NCBI GenBank assembly: GCA_963818225.1
Contig: CAWFRO010000011.1
Span: 62,001 to 126,000 of the forward strand
Reading direction: 5' to 3'
Length of the DNA stretch: 64,000 nucleotides
Origin: Palsa-504 sp963818225
GTDB taxonomy: Bacteria; Actinomycetota; Actinomycetes; Streptosporangiales; Streptosporangiaceae
In this document: piece by piece, positions 1-8,891 of the stretch
Numbering within the stretch: the first letter of the stretch is position 1
Layout of the letters: each line of letters starts with the position of its first letter
Notes under the pieces: model-generated
Told to the model about the DNA's origin: nothing
Seen by the model: the letters and a program-made list of their open reading frames with translations, nothing else
Databases searched by the model: none
Program-made: the position numbers and the translations under genes

Positions 1-320
1 GTCCAGATCGACGCTACCGCGTACTCGGCGTAACCGCCCAGGCTGAACAGCAAGGCCGTGACGTCGGCGCCGACGGACGTGCCGGAGACACCCAGCCCGA
101 CCGCGTCGACGGTGCCTGCTGCCTCGAAGCCGAGCACGGTGTTCGGGGGCAGCGGGAAGGCCTTGAGGTAGCCGGCCCGCAGGGCCAGATCGGTCGGGCT
201 GATGCCGGCGGCCTTGACCTTGATCCTGATCTGCCCCTCGCCCGGCTCGGGCAGGGGGACCCCAGCCCACTTGAGCACCTCGGGCGGTCCGTATCCGGTC
301 ATCACAACCGCGTTGGACAT
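1..320 (-). CDS. NADPH:quinone oxidoreductase, zinc-independent MDR family (N-terminal part)
   Basis: The 106 visible codons begin MSNAVVMTGYGPPEVLKW and continue with the GroES-like N-terminal fold of medium-chain quinone oxidoreductases (GEGQIRIKVKAAGISPTDL, then VLGFEAAGTVDAVG). The gene runs off the left edge, so the NADPH-binding half is not seen. The family reduces quinones or enoyl compounds with NADPH in the cytoplasm. It lies downstream of an MFS relic and two MarR-type operator sites (982-1021), and is probably the last gene of a MarR-controlled efflux/reduction unit. An alternative in-frame ATG lies nine codons upstream at 347 with an identical ribosome binding site. The downstream start is preferred because it matches the usual family N-terminus. 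Confidence 0.85.
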   Translation of the reverse strand, partial: MSNAVVMTGYGPPEVLKWAGVPLPEPGEGQIRIKVKAAGISPTDLALRAGYLKAFPLPPNTVLGFEAAGTVDAVGLGVSGTSVGADVTALLFSLGGYAEYAVASIW

Positions 321-363
321 GGCAGTTCCTTCCTGGTGGTTGGGCATGGCAGTTCCTTCCTGG
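318..363. repeat. Tandem duplication of ribosome binding site plus start codon
   Basis: The 19 bases at 318-336 recur exactly at 345-363, a 27-base step. On the minus strand each copy reads as an AGGAAGGAAC-type ribosome binding site followed by ATG, and the two ATGs are in frame. The oxidoreductase therefore has two equivalent initiation sites, and the upstream one adds nine residues. Confidence 0.85.
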
Positions 364-514
364 CAGTGGCCGGCATGGCCGCGAACGGCAACTTCGGCGT
401 GGTCGTTGTGCGGTGTTTCCTGCTCCACCGGCCGCGCCTGCCGGCGGTGCCGGCGCTTCCTGGCCCAGCTCGCGGGCCGGATCGGCGGGGCCGGCTGGCG
501 GAGAGCTGATGGCT

Positions 515-830
515 GCGCCGGCCCGGCCGAGCAGGGCCAGTGACCCGGCGGCGGCGACGGCTGCAGCCGCGGTGAAGTTGCCGGCCGCGCCGACCAGGCC
601 GAACCCCAGCAGCACCAGCGTGATCGCGCCGGCACCCAGGCCGGCCCGGGTGTGCGGCAGCGGGCCGATGTAGGTGTAGGCGGCGAAGTTGGCGAAGAAC
701 CGCGCGCCCGCCGCCACCAGGCCTATCCGCGAGACGGGCCGCGTGACGACCGTCAGCAGCGACCCCGGCCAGCTGCGCCGGCGCCACCCGGTGAACCACG
801 GTGCCCCGGCGCGCGGTGGCCAACCAGCCC
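515..830 (-). pseudogene. Major facilitator superfamily transporter relic
   Basis: On the minus strand one frame reads like the C-terminal half of an MFS drug or sugar exporter: a basic loop, then a membrane helix around RFFANFAAYTYIGPL, another around ITLVLLGFGLVGAAGNF, and directly after it a last-helix-like VAAAGSLALLGRA. The helices expected between GAAGNF and the last helix are missing, and the N-terminal half has no in-frame start. The piece lies between two operator-like sites and the oxidoreductase, so the unit probably once encoded exporter plus reductase. The assignment rests on hydrophobicity and short family-like strings only. Confidence 0.45.
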
Positions 831-981
831 GCCGAACTGGTGGCCTGCCCGTTCCCGGCGGCGAGGGAGCCGGTACCCCGCCTCGCCAGATCGCGGTTGC
901 GCTTTGTCATGTCCAGGCTCCCGGCGGCCAGTGGTCACGCGTTCCGGCCCAGCGGGCCGGTCACTTTCTTCCCGGCAACTT

Positions 982-1021
982 AGGTGATACATCACGTAAC
1001 TGTCAACATGATATATCACGT
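982..1021. promoter_or_regulatory. Two MarR-type operator sites upstream of the MFS/oxidoreductase unit
   Basis: AGGTGATACATCACGT (982-997) and ACATGATATATCACGT (1006-1021) are near-palindromes sharing TGATAYATCACGT, with centres 24 bases apart. The core of the second, TGATATATCA, is a perfect palindrome. A third copy overlaps the start codon of the MarR gene at 2170-2185. This suggests binding by that regulator and control of the minus-strand genes to the left. Confidence 0.6.
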
Positions 1022-1650
1022 AATTATCGCTGGGAGGGCTGACGGCGTGCCCGGTTGCCCGCTGTGTGCCACTGCCGCGGGCATCTGCGGGGCAGGCGCA
1101 GGCGCTTCCCGGCGCTTAACAGGGGCTGTGCGTCCGCCAGATCCGCCGGCCGCATCGGCGATCTTGTCGAAGGGACTGGGCCACCGGATTTCGGCTTCCA
1201 GGCCCCCGGCGTGGGCGCGGCAAGCAGGATCTCCGGTCACGGTGCCCGGCGGCGGCGCGCGGATGCCGACCGCGTCGGGCTTGCCGGTCGCGCGGCCGGA
1301 CGCGGCACTGGTCCAGGCCAGGCGGGCGGCGACGTCCACCACGTCTTCGCTTTGCTGCGATGACGACCAGGACGCCGTGGGTGAGCGGCCCCAGGCCGGA
1401 GTGGTAGCCGCCGTCTGACGGCCGGGGAAGGTGCGTAACTCCTTATGCTCAGTCGCCGCCGGGAGCGTACGCCCCCACCCGGATTACGAGGACCTCGTTG
1501 CCCACCAGCCGCAAGCGCGAGCCCGGCAGGGGCTGCGGGAGTGCGAGCCCGGCCCGGCACCGCCTGAATTAGCAGCTGGCGCGTCCCGTGCCGGTCCCAG
1601 GTACGGCGGTTGCATGCCGACGCAGGACCGACGCGGCAAGGCGCGGCCCG
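1022..1650. other. Region without a convincing gene
   Basis: Open frames exist on both strands, but none shows a recognisable domain, a good ribosome binding site or coherent family-like sequence. The 3' side of the MarR gene abuts it. It may be degraded DNA like the MFS relic next to it. Confidence 0.5.
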
Positions 1651-2178
1651 TCAGTCCTCCGCCGGGTGCCAATCGACCGGCGGCGGGAGCGAGCCTCGTT
1701 TGATGATGTTGGAGTACACGCCTTCCAGTGCCTCGCCGAGCGGCCCCACCAGGCCCTCCGGCAGCCCCCCGAAGAACAGGCGCCGGACAAGATCCACGTG
1801 CCCGGGCGCCGCCTCTTGCTGAGCCTGCCACCCGCGGGCGGTCAGGGTCACCTCGGTGACCCGCCTGTCCGCGGCGGACGGACCACACGTCACCAGGCCC
1901 CGCGCGCTCATCCGCCGCACGTGGTGGGACACCCGGCTGCGCTCCCAGCCGATCTGGGCGGCCAGCACCGTGATCGACATCCGCCCCCCCTCAGCAACGC
2001 TCAGCCCTGTCAGCACGTCATAATCGGGCAGCGACATGCCGCTATCGGCGAGAAGCTGGCGATTCATCTCGTACGCCAGTCGCAGCTGGATCCGGATATA
2101 GGCCAACCACGCCCGCTGCTGGTCCCCGTCGAGCCACCCGCCGGCAGGCACCGGGACCGTCTTGCCGTCAGGTGACAT
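1651..2178 (-). CDS. MarR family transcriptional regulator
   Basis: A 175-residue protein with the MarR winged-helix fold: a dimerisation helix near the N-terminus (AWLAYIRIQLRLAYEMNRQL), LPDYDVLTGLS, then the recognition region ITVLAAQIGWERSRVSHHVRR and the wing RGLVTCGPSAADRRVTEVTLT at about residues 70-115. Such dimers repress efflux or detoxification genes and release DNA on ligand binding. The ATG at 2178 is chosen because the protein then begins just before the family fold and because an operator-like palindrome (2170-2185) covers it, as expected for autoregulation. The open frame continues upstream to 2310, but that part is low in family-like sequence. Two related sites at 982-1021 suggest it also controls the exporter/oxidoreductase unit. 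Confidence 0.88.
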   Translation of the reverse strand: MSPDGKTVPVPAGGWLDGDQQRAWLAYIRIQLRLAYEMNRQLLADSGMSLPDYDVLTGLSVAEGGRMSITVLAAQIGWERSRVSHHVRRMSARGLVTCGPSAADRRVTEVTLTARGWQAQQEAAPGHVDLVRRLFFGGLPEGLVGPLGEALEGVYSNIIKRGSLPPPVDWHPAED

Positions 2179-2185
2179 ATCACCT
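2170..2185. promoter_or_regulatory. MarR-type operator overlapping the MarR start codon
   Basis: AGGTGACATATCACCT is an imperfect palindrome (seven of eight base pairs) that overlaps the ATG at 2178. It shares the AGGTGA-n4-TCAC core with the two sites at 982-1021. Confidence 0.6.
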
Positions 2186-2519
2186 GAGCTTACTGCTCGC
2201 GGCCGCCGCGGATGATTGCGACGCAGACCACCCACGGGGGCTCCTCCGGCATGGGTGCGGGCCGCCCGGGGATGAACGGCTCGGGCAGGAGGCTGGTGCA
2301 CACCCGGCACCGCGCAGCGCCACTAATCTTCTATCCGGGCTGGTGTGGCGGTGCCGGTGGCCGTGGGGCTGTAGTGGCCTGTGCGGTCAGGGTCTGACTC
2401 GAGATTCGGCTGGCCTGGTTGTCTTCTCGTTGATCTGTCGGCCCGGACCGGCATCTGCCGCCGCATGGCCGTGTGACCCGATAGGGGCTCTGCCATGGCG
2501 ATGCCGACCCGCGGCCCAC
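2186..2519. other. Intergenic stretch between MarR and LAL regulator genes
   Basis: No gene is recognised. It should carry the MarR promoter on the minus strand and the 3' end of the LAL regulator transcript. No clear hairpin was seen. Confidence 0.5.
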
Positions 2520-5276
2520 CTATCGCAAACGGTCCGCCAGCTGCGTGCGTGACTTCACCTCGAGCTTGAGGAACGCCTTGCGGAGGTGGTACTCGACAGT
2601 ACTCGGGCTGATGAATAGATGGGTGGCGATCTCCCGGTTGGTGTTGCCGTCCGCTGCGAGGCGGGCGATCTGCGCTTCCTGCGGGGTGAGTTGGTCATGC
2701 GTATCCACGGTCCGTTTTCGGGCATGTCCGCCCGTCGCCTCCAGCTCGGCCCGTGCACGCTCGGCGAACGCGTCCATCCCGAAGTCGCAAAAGAGGTCGT
2801 GGGCAACCTGCAACTCCTTGCGCGCGTCAAGGCGTCGGCGTTCGCGTCGCAGCCATTCGCCGTAGAGAAGGTGAGCACGGGCAAGATCGATGGCGATCCG
2901 GGTTCTGCCGAGTCGCTGGATCGCCTCGACGTAGAGCTTTTCAGCATGCTTGCCTTCGGCGAGGAGTGCCTGGGAGCGTGCCGCGATCCCGAGTCCCCAG
3001 TCTGTGCCGCTAGCCCTGGTCATGGCCACGAGACGACGTAGAGCGTCAATAGCCAGCTCGGGTGTTCCAGCTCGGGCAGCGGCCTCGACCAACTCGGCCA
3101 TGTGCCAGTTGGCGGGAGCGAGATCCTGCGGATGTTCGGCAATCCGCAACGCGGACGCGCGGGCTTCCTCGTACCGCCCGAGCCCGTTGTACAGGACCGC
3201 TTCGGCCCACTCGAGTACCGAGATCCCGATTCCTTCGCCGCGCCGCGTCACTTCGACGCGACTGCCATCGATGAGCGAGGCGGCCTCGGTCTCGCGCCCC
3301 CGCAGGGCAAGGAGTCCCACCCTGGCGTAGGGAGCGAGGGTGCTGCCGATGGCTTCCGTCGTCGCCTGGAGTTCCTCGACGAGCGACGCCGCCGTCGACA
3401 GCTCCCCCGCGAAGAGATGCATGGAAATGCGCTGGCTGAGGGCGAGCTGGAGATCGGCGAGTGCCCCTGTCTCACGCGCCAGGCGAACGTGCCGCTCCGT
3501 GAGCGTGTCCCATCGTTCGTCGTCCCACAGATGCACGGACACCACCGTTGCCGCCCATCCCCAGCGCAGTTCTTCCGTCGCGGGCATGCCGGTAGCGAAC
3601 GCTCTCTGGGTCTGACGCAGGATCGGCACCGCTGCCTCATAACAGTCGTTGAAGAGCGTCGCCAGCCCGTCGAGCAGCACGTCGATCCCGCGCGGCGGGT
3701 GCGACGGCGACGGCGCCGCTCTCGCAGCGATTGCCACCTCCTGCGCACTTCCGCCGGCGCCCGCGAGGCGGCCCGCGAACCCCGCTGCTACCAGCGCCTC
3801 CAAATACGTTTCGCGTGCAAGTACGGGATCGAGGTCAGCGAGCCGATCGGCGGCGTCGAGAAGCAGAGGCGCTGCATGGTTACCGCGCCTCGTGACGAAT
3901 GCGATCTGGGCACGCAGCAAGCGGACCCGCGCCCGCTCGAGGGCGCTGAGGACGCCACTTTCAGCCGTGCTGAGCAGGTTGAGAGCGTCATCGAGGGCAC
4001 CTGCCTGGAACTTCATCTGCGCGGCCGCGAGGGCGCGTTGCGCGCGGCGCGAGGGTTCGGGTGTGAGCGCGGCGGCGCGTTCAAGGAACGCCCCGGCGGC
4101 CGCAAAGCCGCTCCGCGCCTGCGCTCGCGCTGCCGACAGTTCTAGGTCGGCCGCAACATCCTCGTCGGGAATGGCTGCCGCGTGCGCCCGGTGCCAGGCG
4201 CGGCGATCCGGGTCGACGTCTGGGTCGGTCGCTTCGGCGAGTGCGCGGTGGACCTCGCGCCGCTCCTTAAGTCCGGCGGCGACGTAGACCGCCGACCGAA
4301 CCAGTGGATGACGGAACACCACTCGCGGACCGACGGCCAGCAAGTCTTCCAATTCGGCGATCTGCTCAGCCGACTCGGGGATTCCGAGCCACCGGGCCGC
4401 GTCCCGCAGCAGTGCCGGATCGCCCACCGGGTCTGCTGCCGCCACCAGCAGCAAGCGCCGCGCACCGTCTGGAAGCGTCGCGAGGCGTCGGGTGAAGCTC
4501 TCCTCGATACGGGCGGTCAAGGGCACCACCGGGGGCAGACCAAACCCGCCAGCGAGCTGCGCCGGGGTCAACCCTCTCGGCAGCTCGAGTAGCGCGAGCG
4601 GGTTCCCGCGCGTCTCGATGACGATCCGCTCCAACACACGCTCATCCAGCGGACTCGGCAAGACCGACTCCAACAGAGCACGCGCATCACGATGCCCCAA
4701 GGGCTCGACGTGGAGCTCTGGCAAACCGGCAAGCGTGTCGTCCGGCTCTCGCGTCGCGAACACGAGCGCGAGCTTCTCCGCCAGGAGGCGGCGAGCCACG
4801 AACGCAAGCACTTGTGCCGAAGCACGATCCAGCCATTGCGCATCGTCGACGACGGAGAGGAGCAACTGCTCCTCCGCCGCCTCCGACAGCAGGCCGAGGA
4901 TCGCCAGTCCGACCAGGAAAGGATTCGGAGTCGGCCCGCCGCGGAGTCCGAACGCGACGTCAAGCGCCTCGCGCTGCGGCTCCGGCAGGTGCTCCATGAG
5001 ATGAAGGATCGGGAAGCACAGCTGCTGGGCTGCCGCGTACGGGAACTCCATCTCCGCCTGGACCCCGGACGTCCGGGCGATCCGAAACTCCCGTCCCGCC
5101 TCGATCGCATACTCGAGCAACGCGGTCTTGCCGACTCCCGGCTCTCCACGCACCACCAAGACGCCGCCGTGACCGTCGCGAGCAGCGTCCAGCAGCCGGT
5201 CGAGCGCCCCACGCTCGCGCTCCCGACCGAGCAACTGCAGACCCGGCATCCGGACCGGTGCGCGCGCTCCGCTCAT
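2520..5276 (-). CDS. LAL-type LuxR family regulator with AAA ATPase domain
   Basis: At 918 residues it has the length and layout of large ATP-binding LuxR regulators. An N-terminal P-loop GEPGVGKT lies at about residues 44-51 and Walker B VVDDAQW at about 142-148. A long helical-repeat middle follows, and a C-terminal LuxR helix-turn-helix (LTPQEAQIARLAADGNTNRE, with STVEYHLRKAFLKL) occupies the last 60 residues. Family members are cytoplasmic, ATP-dependent activators of secondary metabolism or catabolic genes. The ATG start has GRERERGALDRLL closely following, as usual for the family. It is divergent from two NTF2-fold genes starting at 5588, which are its most likely targets. The target and signal are unknown. 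Confidence 0.92.
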   Translation of the reverse strand: MSGARAPVRMPGLQLLGRERERGALDRLLDAARDGHGGVLVVRGEPGVGKTALLEYAIEAGREFRIARTSGVQAEMEFPYAAAQQLCFPILHLMEHLPEPQREALDVAFGLRGGPTPNPFLVGLAILGLLSEAAEEQLLLSVVDDAQWLDRASAQVLAFVARRLLAEKLALVFATREPDDTLAGLPELHVEPLGHRDARALLESVLPSPLDERVLERIVIETRGNPLALLELPRGLTPAQLAGGFGLPPVVPLTARIEESFTRRLATLPDGARRLLLVAAADPVGDPALLRDAARWLGIPESAEQIAELEDLLAVGPRVVFRHPLVRSAVYVAAGLKERREVHRALAEATDPDVDPDRRAWHRAHAAAIPDEDVAADLELSAARAQARSGFAAAGAFLERAAALTPEPSRRAQRALAAAQMKFQAGALDDALNLLSTAESGVLSALERARVRLLRAQIAFVTRRGNHAAPLLLDAADRLADLDPVLARETYLEALVAAGFAGRLAGAGGSAQEVAIAARAAPSPSHPPRGIDVLLDGLATLFNDCYEAAVPILRQTQRAFATGMPATEELRWGWAATVVSVHLWDDERWDTLTERHVRLARETGALADLQLALSQRISMHLFAGELSTAASLVEELQATTEAIGSTLAPYARVGLLALRGRETEAASLIDGSRVEVTRRGEGIGISVLEWAEAVLYNGLGRYEEARASALRIAEHPQDLAPANWHMAELVEAAARAGTPELAIDALRRLVAMTRASGTDWGLGIAARSQALLAEGKHAEKLYVEAIQRLGRTRIAIDLARAHLLYGEWLRRERRRLDARKELQVAHDLFCDFGMDAFAERARAELEATGGHARKRTVDTHDQLTPQEAQIARLAADGNTNREIATHLFISPSTVEYHLRKAFLKLEVKSRTQLADRLR

Positions 5277-5578
5277 CTCGTTTCTCAGCCTAACCGGCGA
5301 CGACTGGGGTCACGCACTAAGGATTCCGGGATTCGATCCAGGATTCGATCGCCTGGCAGCGGCGCCACGATGCTCTGAGATACGCCGGCTGCTGCACATC
5401 CGCCACGCGCCCGGCGCGGCGGATGCCCTAGGCAACGAGAGGAGAGACCATTGAACACCCCCGTTTCGACAATCGGAACGAACCTTGCGTTCATCTTCAT
5501 CGGCGGCCAATCCGGGCTAGATTCGGTCGTGGAACGTATGCTCGTGCACAACGACCACGTCAGCGTCCACTCGCCGTC
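5277..5578. other. Divergent promoter region
   Basis: About 300 bases between the minus-strand LAL regulator and the plus-strand NTF2-like gene. No gene is recognised. Promoters for both directions should lie here, but no box could be assigned with confidence. Confidence 0.5.
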
Positions 5579-5587
5579 GTGGCTGTC

Positions 5588-5974
5588 ATGAGCGCCGCGA
5601 TGACCACGCTCGGACACCTTATGGAGCGAAACGTTTCCGAGGTCTTCGGTGAGCGGGATCCCGGCCGTCGCAGGCAAGCAATCGCAGAGCTGTATGCCGA
5701 CGATTGCGCGCTCTACGACGCGGATGGAGAGGCCATAGGCCAGGCAGCCGTCTCGGATCGGGTCGGGCGCATTCTCGGCGAGAGCCCACCGGGCTTCGCG
5801 TTCAGCCAGGTCAGCGCCGCAGAGGTGATTCACGACCTCGGCCGCCTGCGCTGGCAGACCGGCCCTGCCGGAGCTCCACCTGTCGCGAGCGGGACGGACG
5901 TCGCGGTTTTCGCCAACGGAAAGATCCGGACGCTCTACACATTCATCGAGACACCCGTGGCGGCCGGGGCGTGA
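5588..5974 (+). CDS. NTF2-like (SnoaL fold) protein
   Basis: A 128-residue protein with a cone-shaped NTF2-like fold signature: a leading helix, DPGRRRQAIAELYADDCALY, EAIGQAAVSDRVGRIL, and a final strand KIRTLYTFIE. The family includes small cyclases, isomerases and ligand-binding proteins; no catalytic set can be assigned here. The start is uncertain. An ATG at 5588 is used, but a GTG at 5579 and a later ATG at 5600 are possible, and none has a strong ribosome binding site. It is followed by a second NTF2-fold gene (6078) and is divergent from a LAL regulator. Confidence 0.75.
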   Translation: MSAAMTTLGHLMERNVSEVFGERDPGRRRQAIAELYADDCALYDADGEAIGQAAVSDRVGRILGESPPGFAFSQVSAAEVIHDLGRLRWQTGPAGAPPVASGTDVAVFANGKIRTLYTFIETPVAAGA

Positions 5975-6077
5975 CGGACGACTCTGCGCGTACTGCAGCG
6001 TCCTGACTGACGGCCGGAACACAAGGTTCGGTCAGATCGGTCCATCCGCCACAAACCCGCTCGAGAGAGGAAATGAA

Positions 6078-6521
6078 GTGAGCGATGCATCGAGCCCGGA
6101 AGGGAAGGTCGCGATCGCGCGAGAGTTCGTGGCACGAGTCTTCAACGACCACCAGCCGGAACTCGCGATGGAGTACTTCACGCCGGATATGACCTGGCAT
6201 GGCGGCTCGCTCGGGACGATCAGCGGCGCCGAGAACGTGACCGGGCTGCTCCGCGCCTTCATCGGCGCCCTCCCCGACCTGAACGCGGTCGAGCAGGACA
6301 TCGTTGCGAGCGACGACCTAGTGGTCATGCGCCTAGTAGTGAGCGCGACCCAGCAGGGTGACCTGCTCGGGATCCCGGCCACCGGCAAGCCGGTCACCTG
6401 GGACGCGGTCGACATCTACCGCGTCGAGGATGACGGCAAGATCAGCGAGGAGTGGGCGGCCGACGACATGGCGGCCTTCGCCAGCCAGCTCGGTGCGCTT
6501 CAGCTGCCCTGGGCCGGCTGA
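6078..6521 (+). CDS. SnoaL-like ester cyclase family protein
   Basis: A 147-residue SnoaL-like protein: VAIAREFVARVFNDHQPELA, YFTPDMTWHGG, GLLRAFIGALPDLNAVEQDI, LLGIPATGKPVTWDAVDIYR, ISEEWAADDM. This pattern (FxALPDL..., GxPATGK) is typical of the 'ester cyclase' branch related to polyketide cyclase SnoaL. Start is the GTG at 6078 preceded by GAGAGGAAATGAA. The neighbouring NTF2-fold gene at 5588 and the divergent LAL regulator suggest one small inducible unit. The substrate is unknown. Confidence 0.88.
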   Translation: MSDASSPEGKVAIAREFVARVFNDHQPELAMEYFTPDMTWHGGSLGTISGAENVTGLLRAFIGALPDLNAVEQDIVASDDLVVMRLVVSATQQGDLLGIPATGKPVTWDAVDIYRVEDDGKISEEWAADDMAAFASQLGALQLPWAG

Positions 6522-6993
6522 GCAATCCGGGGCAACGGCGATGATCCGGCATCGTCAGTGAAACATGGAGGCACCCCGGCGGTGGGCGAGATACGTACTC
6601 CGGAATGTGGAGCGGGGCAGGTCCCTGCCCAGGATGCTGGCCGCGGTCACGAACCCGGTAGATCGCACACTCGCCTCGGGGCTTACAGGCCCGCGCCGGG
6701 TGCGCTGCCTGCCAGGCCGGGAGGAATACGCCACCGGAGCCAGTCACCGCGCATTGCCGTGAACGAGTTTGGCGTGACACCGAACGGCCACCTTTGGGCG
6801 ACAAGGTTGCCGGCCATTAGGCAGGCTTGCGCACCTAGCCGAAAGGGCAAGTCAATTACGCAGCGCTCCCGTGGTTCTGCACGGGGTCTTTGGGAGGCGG
6901 GCAGAAAGCATCAGACCGGTGAACATGAGTCGGCTCACGAGGACCGGGAGGAGCGAGAACAGCGCGGGAACTGGCGGAGAGGAGGGCTGGGAC
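6522..6993. other. Intergenic stretch
   Basis: About 470 bases with no recognisable coding sequence on either strand. It ends with the GGAGAGGAGG ribosome binding site of the next gene. Confidence 0.5.
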
Positions 6994-7983
6994 GTGCAGC
7001 CAACTGATGCGACCATGAAGGCGGTGGTCCTCGACGGACCCGGGCCGCCTTCGGCGCTGCATATACGTCAAGTCCCGCGGCCCTATCCGCGGCGAGGCTG
7101 GGTCCTGATCTCGGTCAGGGCTTTCGGGCTGAACCAGTCCGAGCTTCATATGCGCCTGGGCCTCGCGGGAGGGGTGACCTTCCCGCGGGTACCTGGGAGT
7201 GAGGCGGTGGGTGTCGTGGCCGAGTGCCCCGGCGGTGAATTCTCCGTGGGGCAGCAGGTGGCTACCTTTGGGGAAGGTATGGGCCGCGCCTTCGACGGGG
7301 GCTATGCCGAGTACTGCTGCGTGCCAGTCGCGCAGGTCCTGCCCTTCCGCAGCGATCTCGACTGGACCACCCTGGGCGCCATACCGGTGATGCTGGCGAC
7401 GGCCAACGGTTCACTCACCATTGGTCTGGACGCCAAGGAAGGCCAATCGCTGCTGATCCGGGGCGGGACGTCCTCGGTGGGGATGGCGACAGCGGTGCTG
7501 GCCAAACGGCTCGGGATGCGGGTGCTGTCTTCGACCCGGCAGGAGGGCAAGGCGCCGGCCCTGACAGATATCGGGGTGGATGAGGTCATCCTCGACGACG
7601 GGCAGGTAGCCGGCCGGGTCCAGAGCATGGTTCCCGGCGGGGTCGACGCCGCCCTCGAGCTGATCGGCGCGCCCACGCTACCGGACACGTTGCGGTCGAC
7701 TCGGGTCCACGGGGTGGTGTGCTTTACCGGAATGCTGTCGAACCACTGGATAATCGACAAGTTCTACCCGATCGAGTACATCCCGCGAGGCGTGCGCCTC
7801 ACCTCGTACAGCGGCGGGGCTGCCGACCTGCCGCCGGCCGTTCTCCAGGGGTTCATCGACGCGATCAGCGAATATGCAGCTGTGGTTCCCATCGGCGCGG
7901 TGCACCACATCGATCAGATCGTCGAGGCCCACACGGCTATGGAGGAGGGCCGTCTCGCCGGGAAGATCGTAGTGCTGACTTGA
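6994..7983 (+). CDS. Zinc-independent alcohol dehydrogenase / quinone oxidoreductase
   Basis: A 329-residue MDR-superfamily protein: N-terminal GroES-like domain (MKAVVLDGPGPPSALHIRQV, VLISVRAFGLNQSELHMRLG, FPRVPGSEAVGVV) and a Rossmann domain (LLIRGGTSSVGMATAVLAKR at about residues 157-176). The cysteine cluster of zinc-binding members is absent, so it is likely a quinone- or enone-reducing enzyme using NADPH. The GTG at 6994 is preferred because GGAGG lies eight bases upstream; the ATG at 7015 is the alternative. It appears to be a single gene. No regulator is adjacent except the LAL regulator further left. Confidence 0.88.
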   Translation: MQPTDATMKAVVLDGPGPPSALHIRQVPRPYPRRGWVLISVRAFGLNQSELHMRLGLAGGVTFPRVPGSEAVGVVAECPGGEFSVGQQVATFGEGMGRAFDGGYAEYCCVPVAQVLPFRSDLDWTTLGAIPVMLATANGSLTIGLDAKEGQSLLIRGGTSSVGMATAVLAKRLGMRVLSSTRQEGKAPALTDIGVDEVILDDGQVAGRVQSMVPGGVDAALELIGAPTLPDTLRSTRVHGVVCFTGMLSNHWIIDKFYPIEYIPRGVRLTSYSGGAADLPPAVLQGFIDAISEYAAVVPIGAVHHIDQIVEAHTAMEEGRLAGKIVVLT

Positions 7984-8209
7984 TATAGCAACGTCCGGCT
8001 CGGCTTGCGGCGGCGCCCGGGCCTCTCGCCGAATCTCAGTGACGGGAGGCCGCGGGCACCTCGGGACGCGCACAGATCGGCAACGCGTGCGTCCTCGTGC
8101 TAGGCACGTACCGGATGATCACTTTTCATCTGTCCGTACGGTCAAGCAAGCTCTGAATATTTATGCAAGATCGCTGGCGCAGTGAACGTCCGGATCTGCC
8201 GCATTCCGG

Positions 8210-8686
8210 ATGGGCAAGAGGCTGCTGGGAGTTCGCATCAGGGATCTGGGTCATCTGGTTGCTCCCAGGGCTGGCGGTACGTGCGCCGTTCGGGCGGCCG
8301 GGTCGGTCCTGTGGTCGCGGCGTAGCGTGCTGCACGGCAAGGGTGACAAGGCGACCACCCGCGGCTTTCACCCGAGCGCGATCGACGCCCTGGCCCGCTG
8401 GCTCTACGTCCGCCGTCAGCTCGGCGGCCGCGGCCCGCTGTTTTGCACCCTCCAGGGCGGCCCGCTGTCCGGCCAGTACGTCCGTAACCTGCTGCACCGC
8501 CTCGGCGGCCGAGCGGGCATCGACAAGCGGGTCCACCCGCATGGCGTCCGGCACACGTTCGCGTGGGAGCTGGAACGGGCCCGCGTACCCATCACCGTCA
8601 TCTCAGCGCTGCTCGGCCATTCCAGCATTGCCGTCACCGCCCGGTACCTGAATCATCTGAGCAAGAACCAGGCCATCGAGGCCTAG
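8210..8686 (+). pseudogene. Tyrosine recombinase (integrase) C-terminal fragment
   Basis: The C-terminal catalytic part of a phage-type integrase is preserved: RSVLHGKGDKATTRGFHPSA, then VHPHGVRHTFAWELERARVP with the His-x-x-Arg box, LLGHSSIAVTARYLNHL with the active-site Tyr. The part upstream of the GKGDK motif, including the first catalytic Arg and the DNA-binding arm domain, is unreadable in this frame. The gene is therefore truncated and probably inactive. It is the first of four such relics in the window. Confidence 0.8.
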
Positions 8687-8891
8687 AGGCCGTGGAGCTC
8701 CCCGGCCTCGGCGCCTGATGCGGCAGGGATCCTGACGGTGAGCTGGCTAGTGCGTTGGCTCGAAGCGGGTCAGCGGCGGGTCCCGTCGGGCCTGCCCACG
8801 GTGGCCGCGGTGGGCCTCGCCATAATCGGGAGTCAGTCCTCGCCGAGGAAAGCCCAGCCGGTCCCTTACCTCAATTTGCGCAGCCTCTTTA

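Noticed and set aside
302..910. 202-codon minus-strand frame over the MFS relic
   Set aside because: The frame is Arg/Gly/Pro-rich without family sequence; the hydrophobic MFS-like helices lie in another frame.
984..1418. 144-codon plus-strand frame starting in the operator region
   Set aside because: No recognised domain, and its start lies inside the operator palindromes; composition is that of a chance frame.
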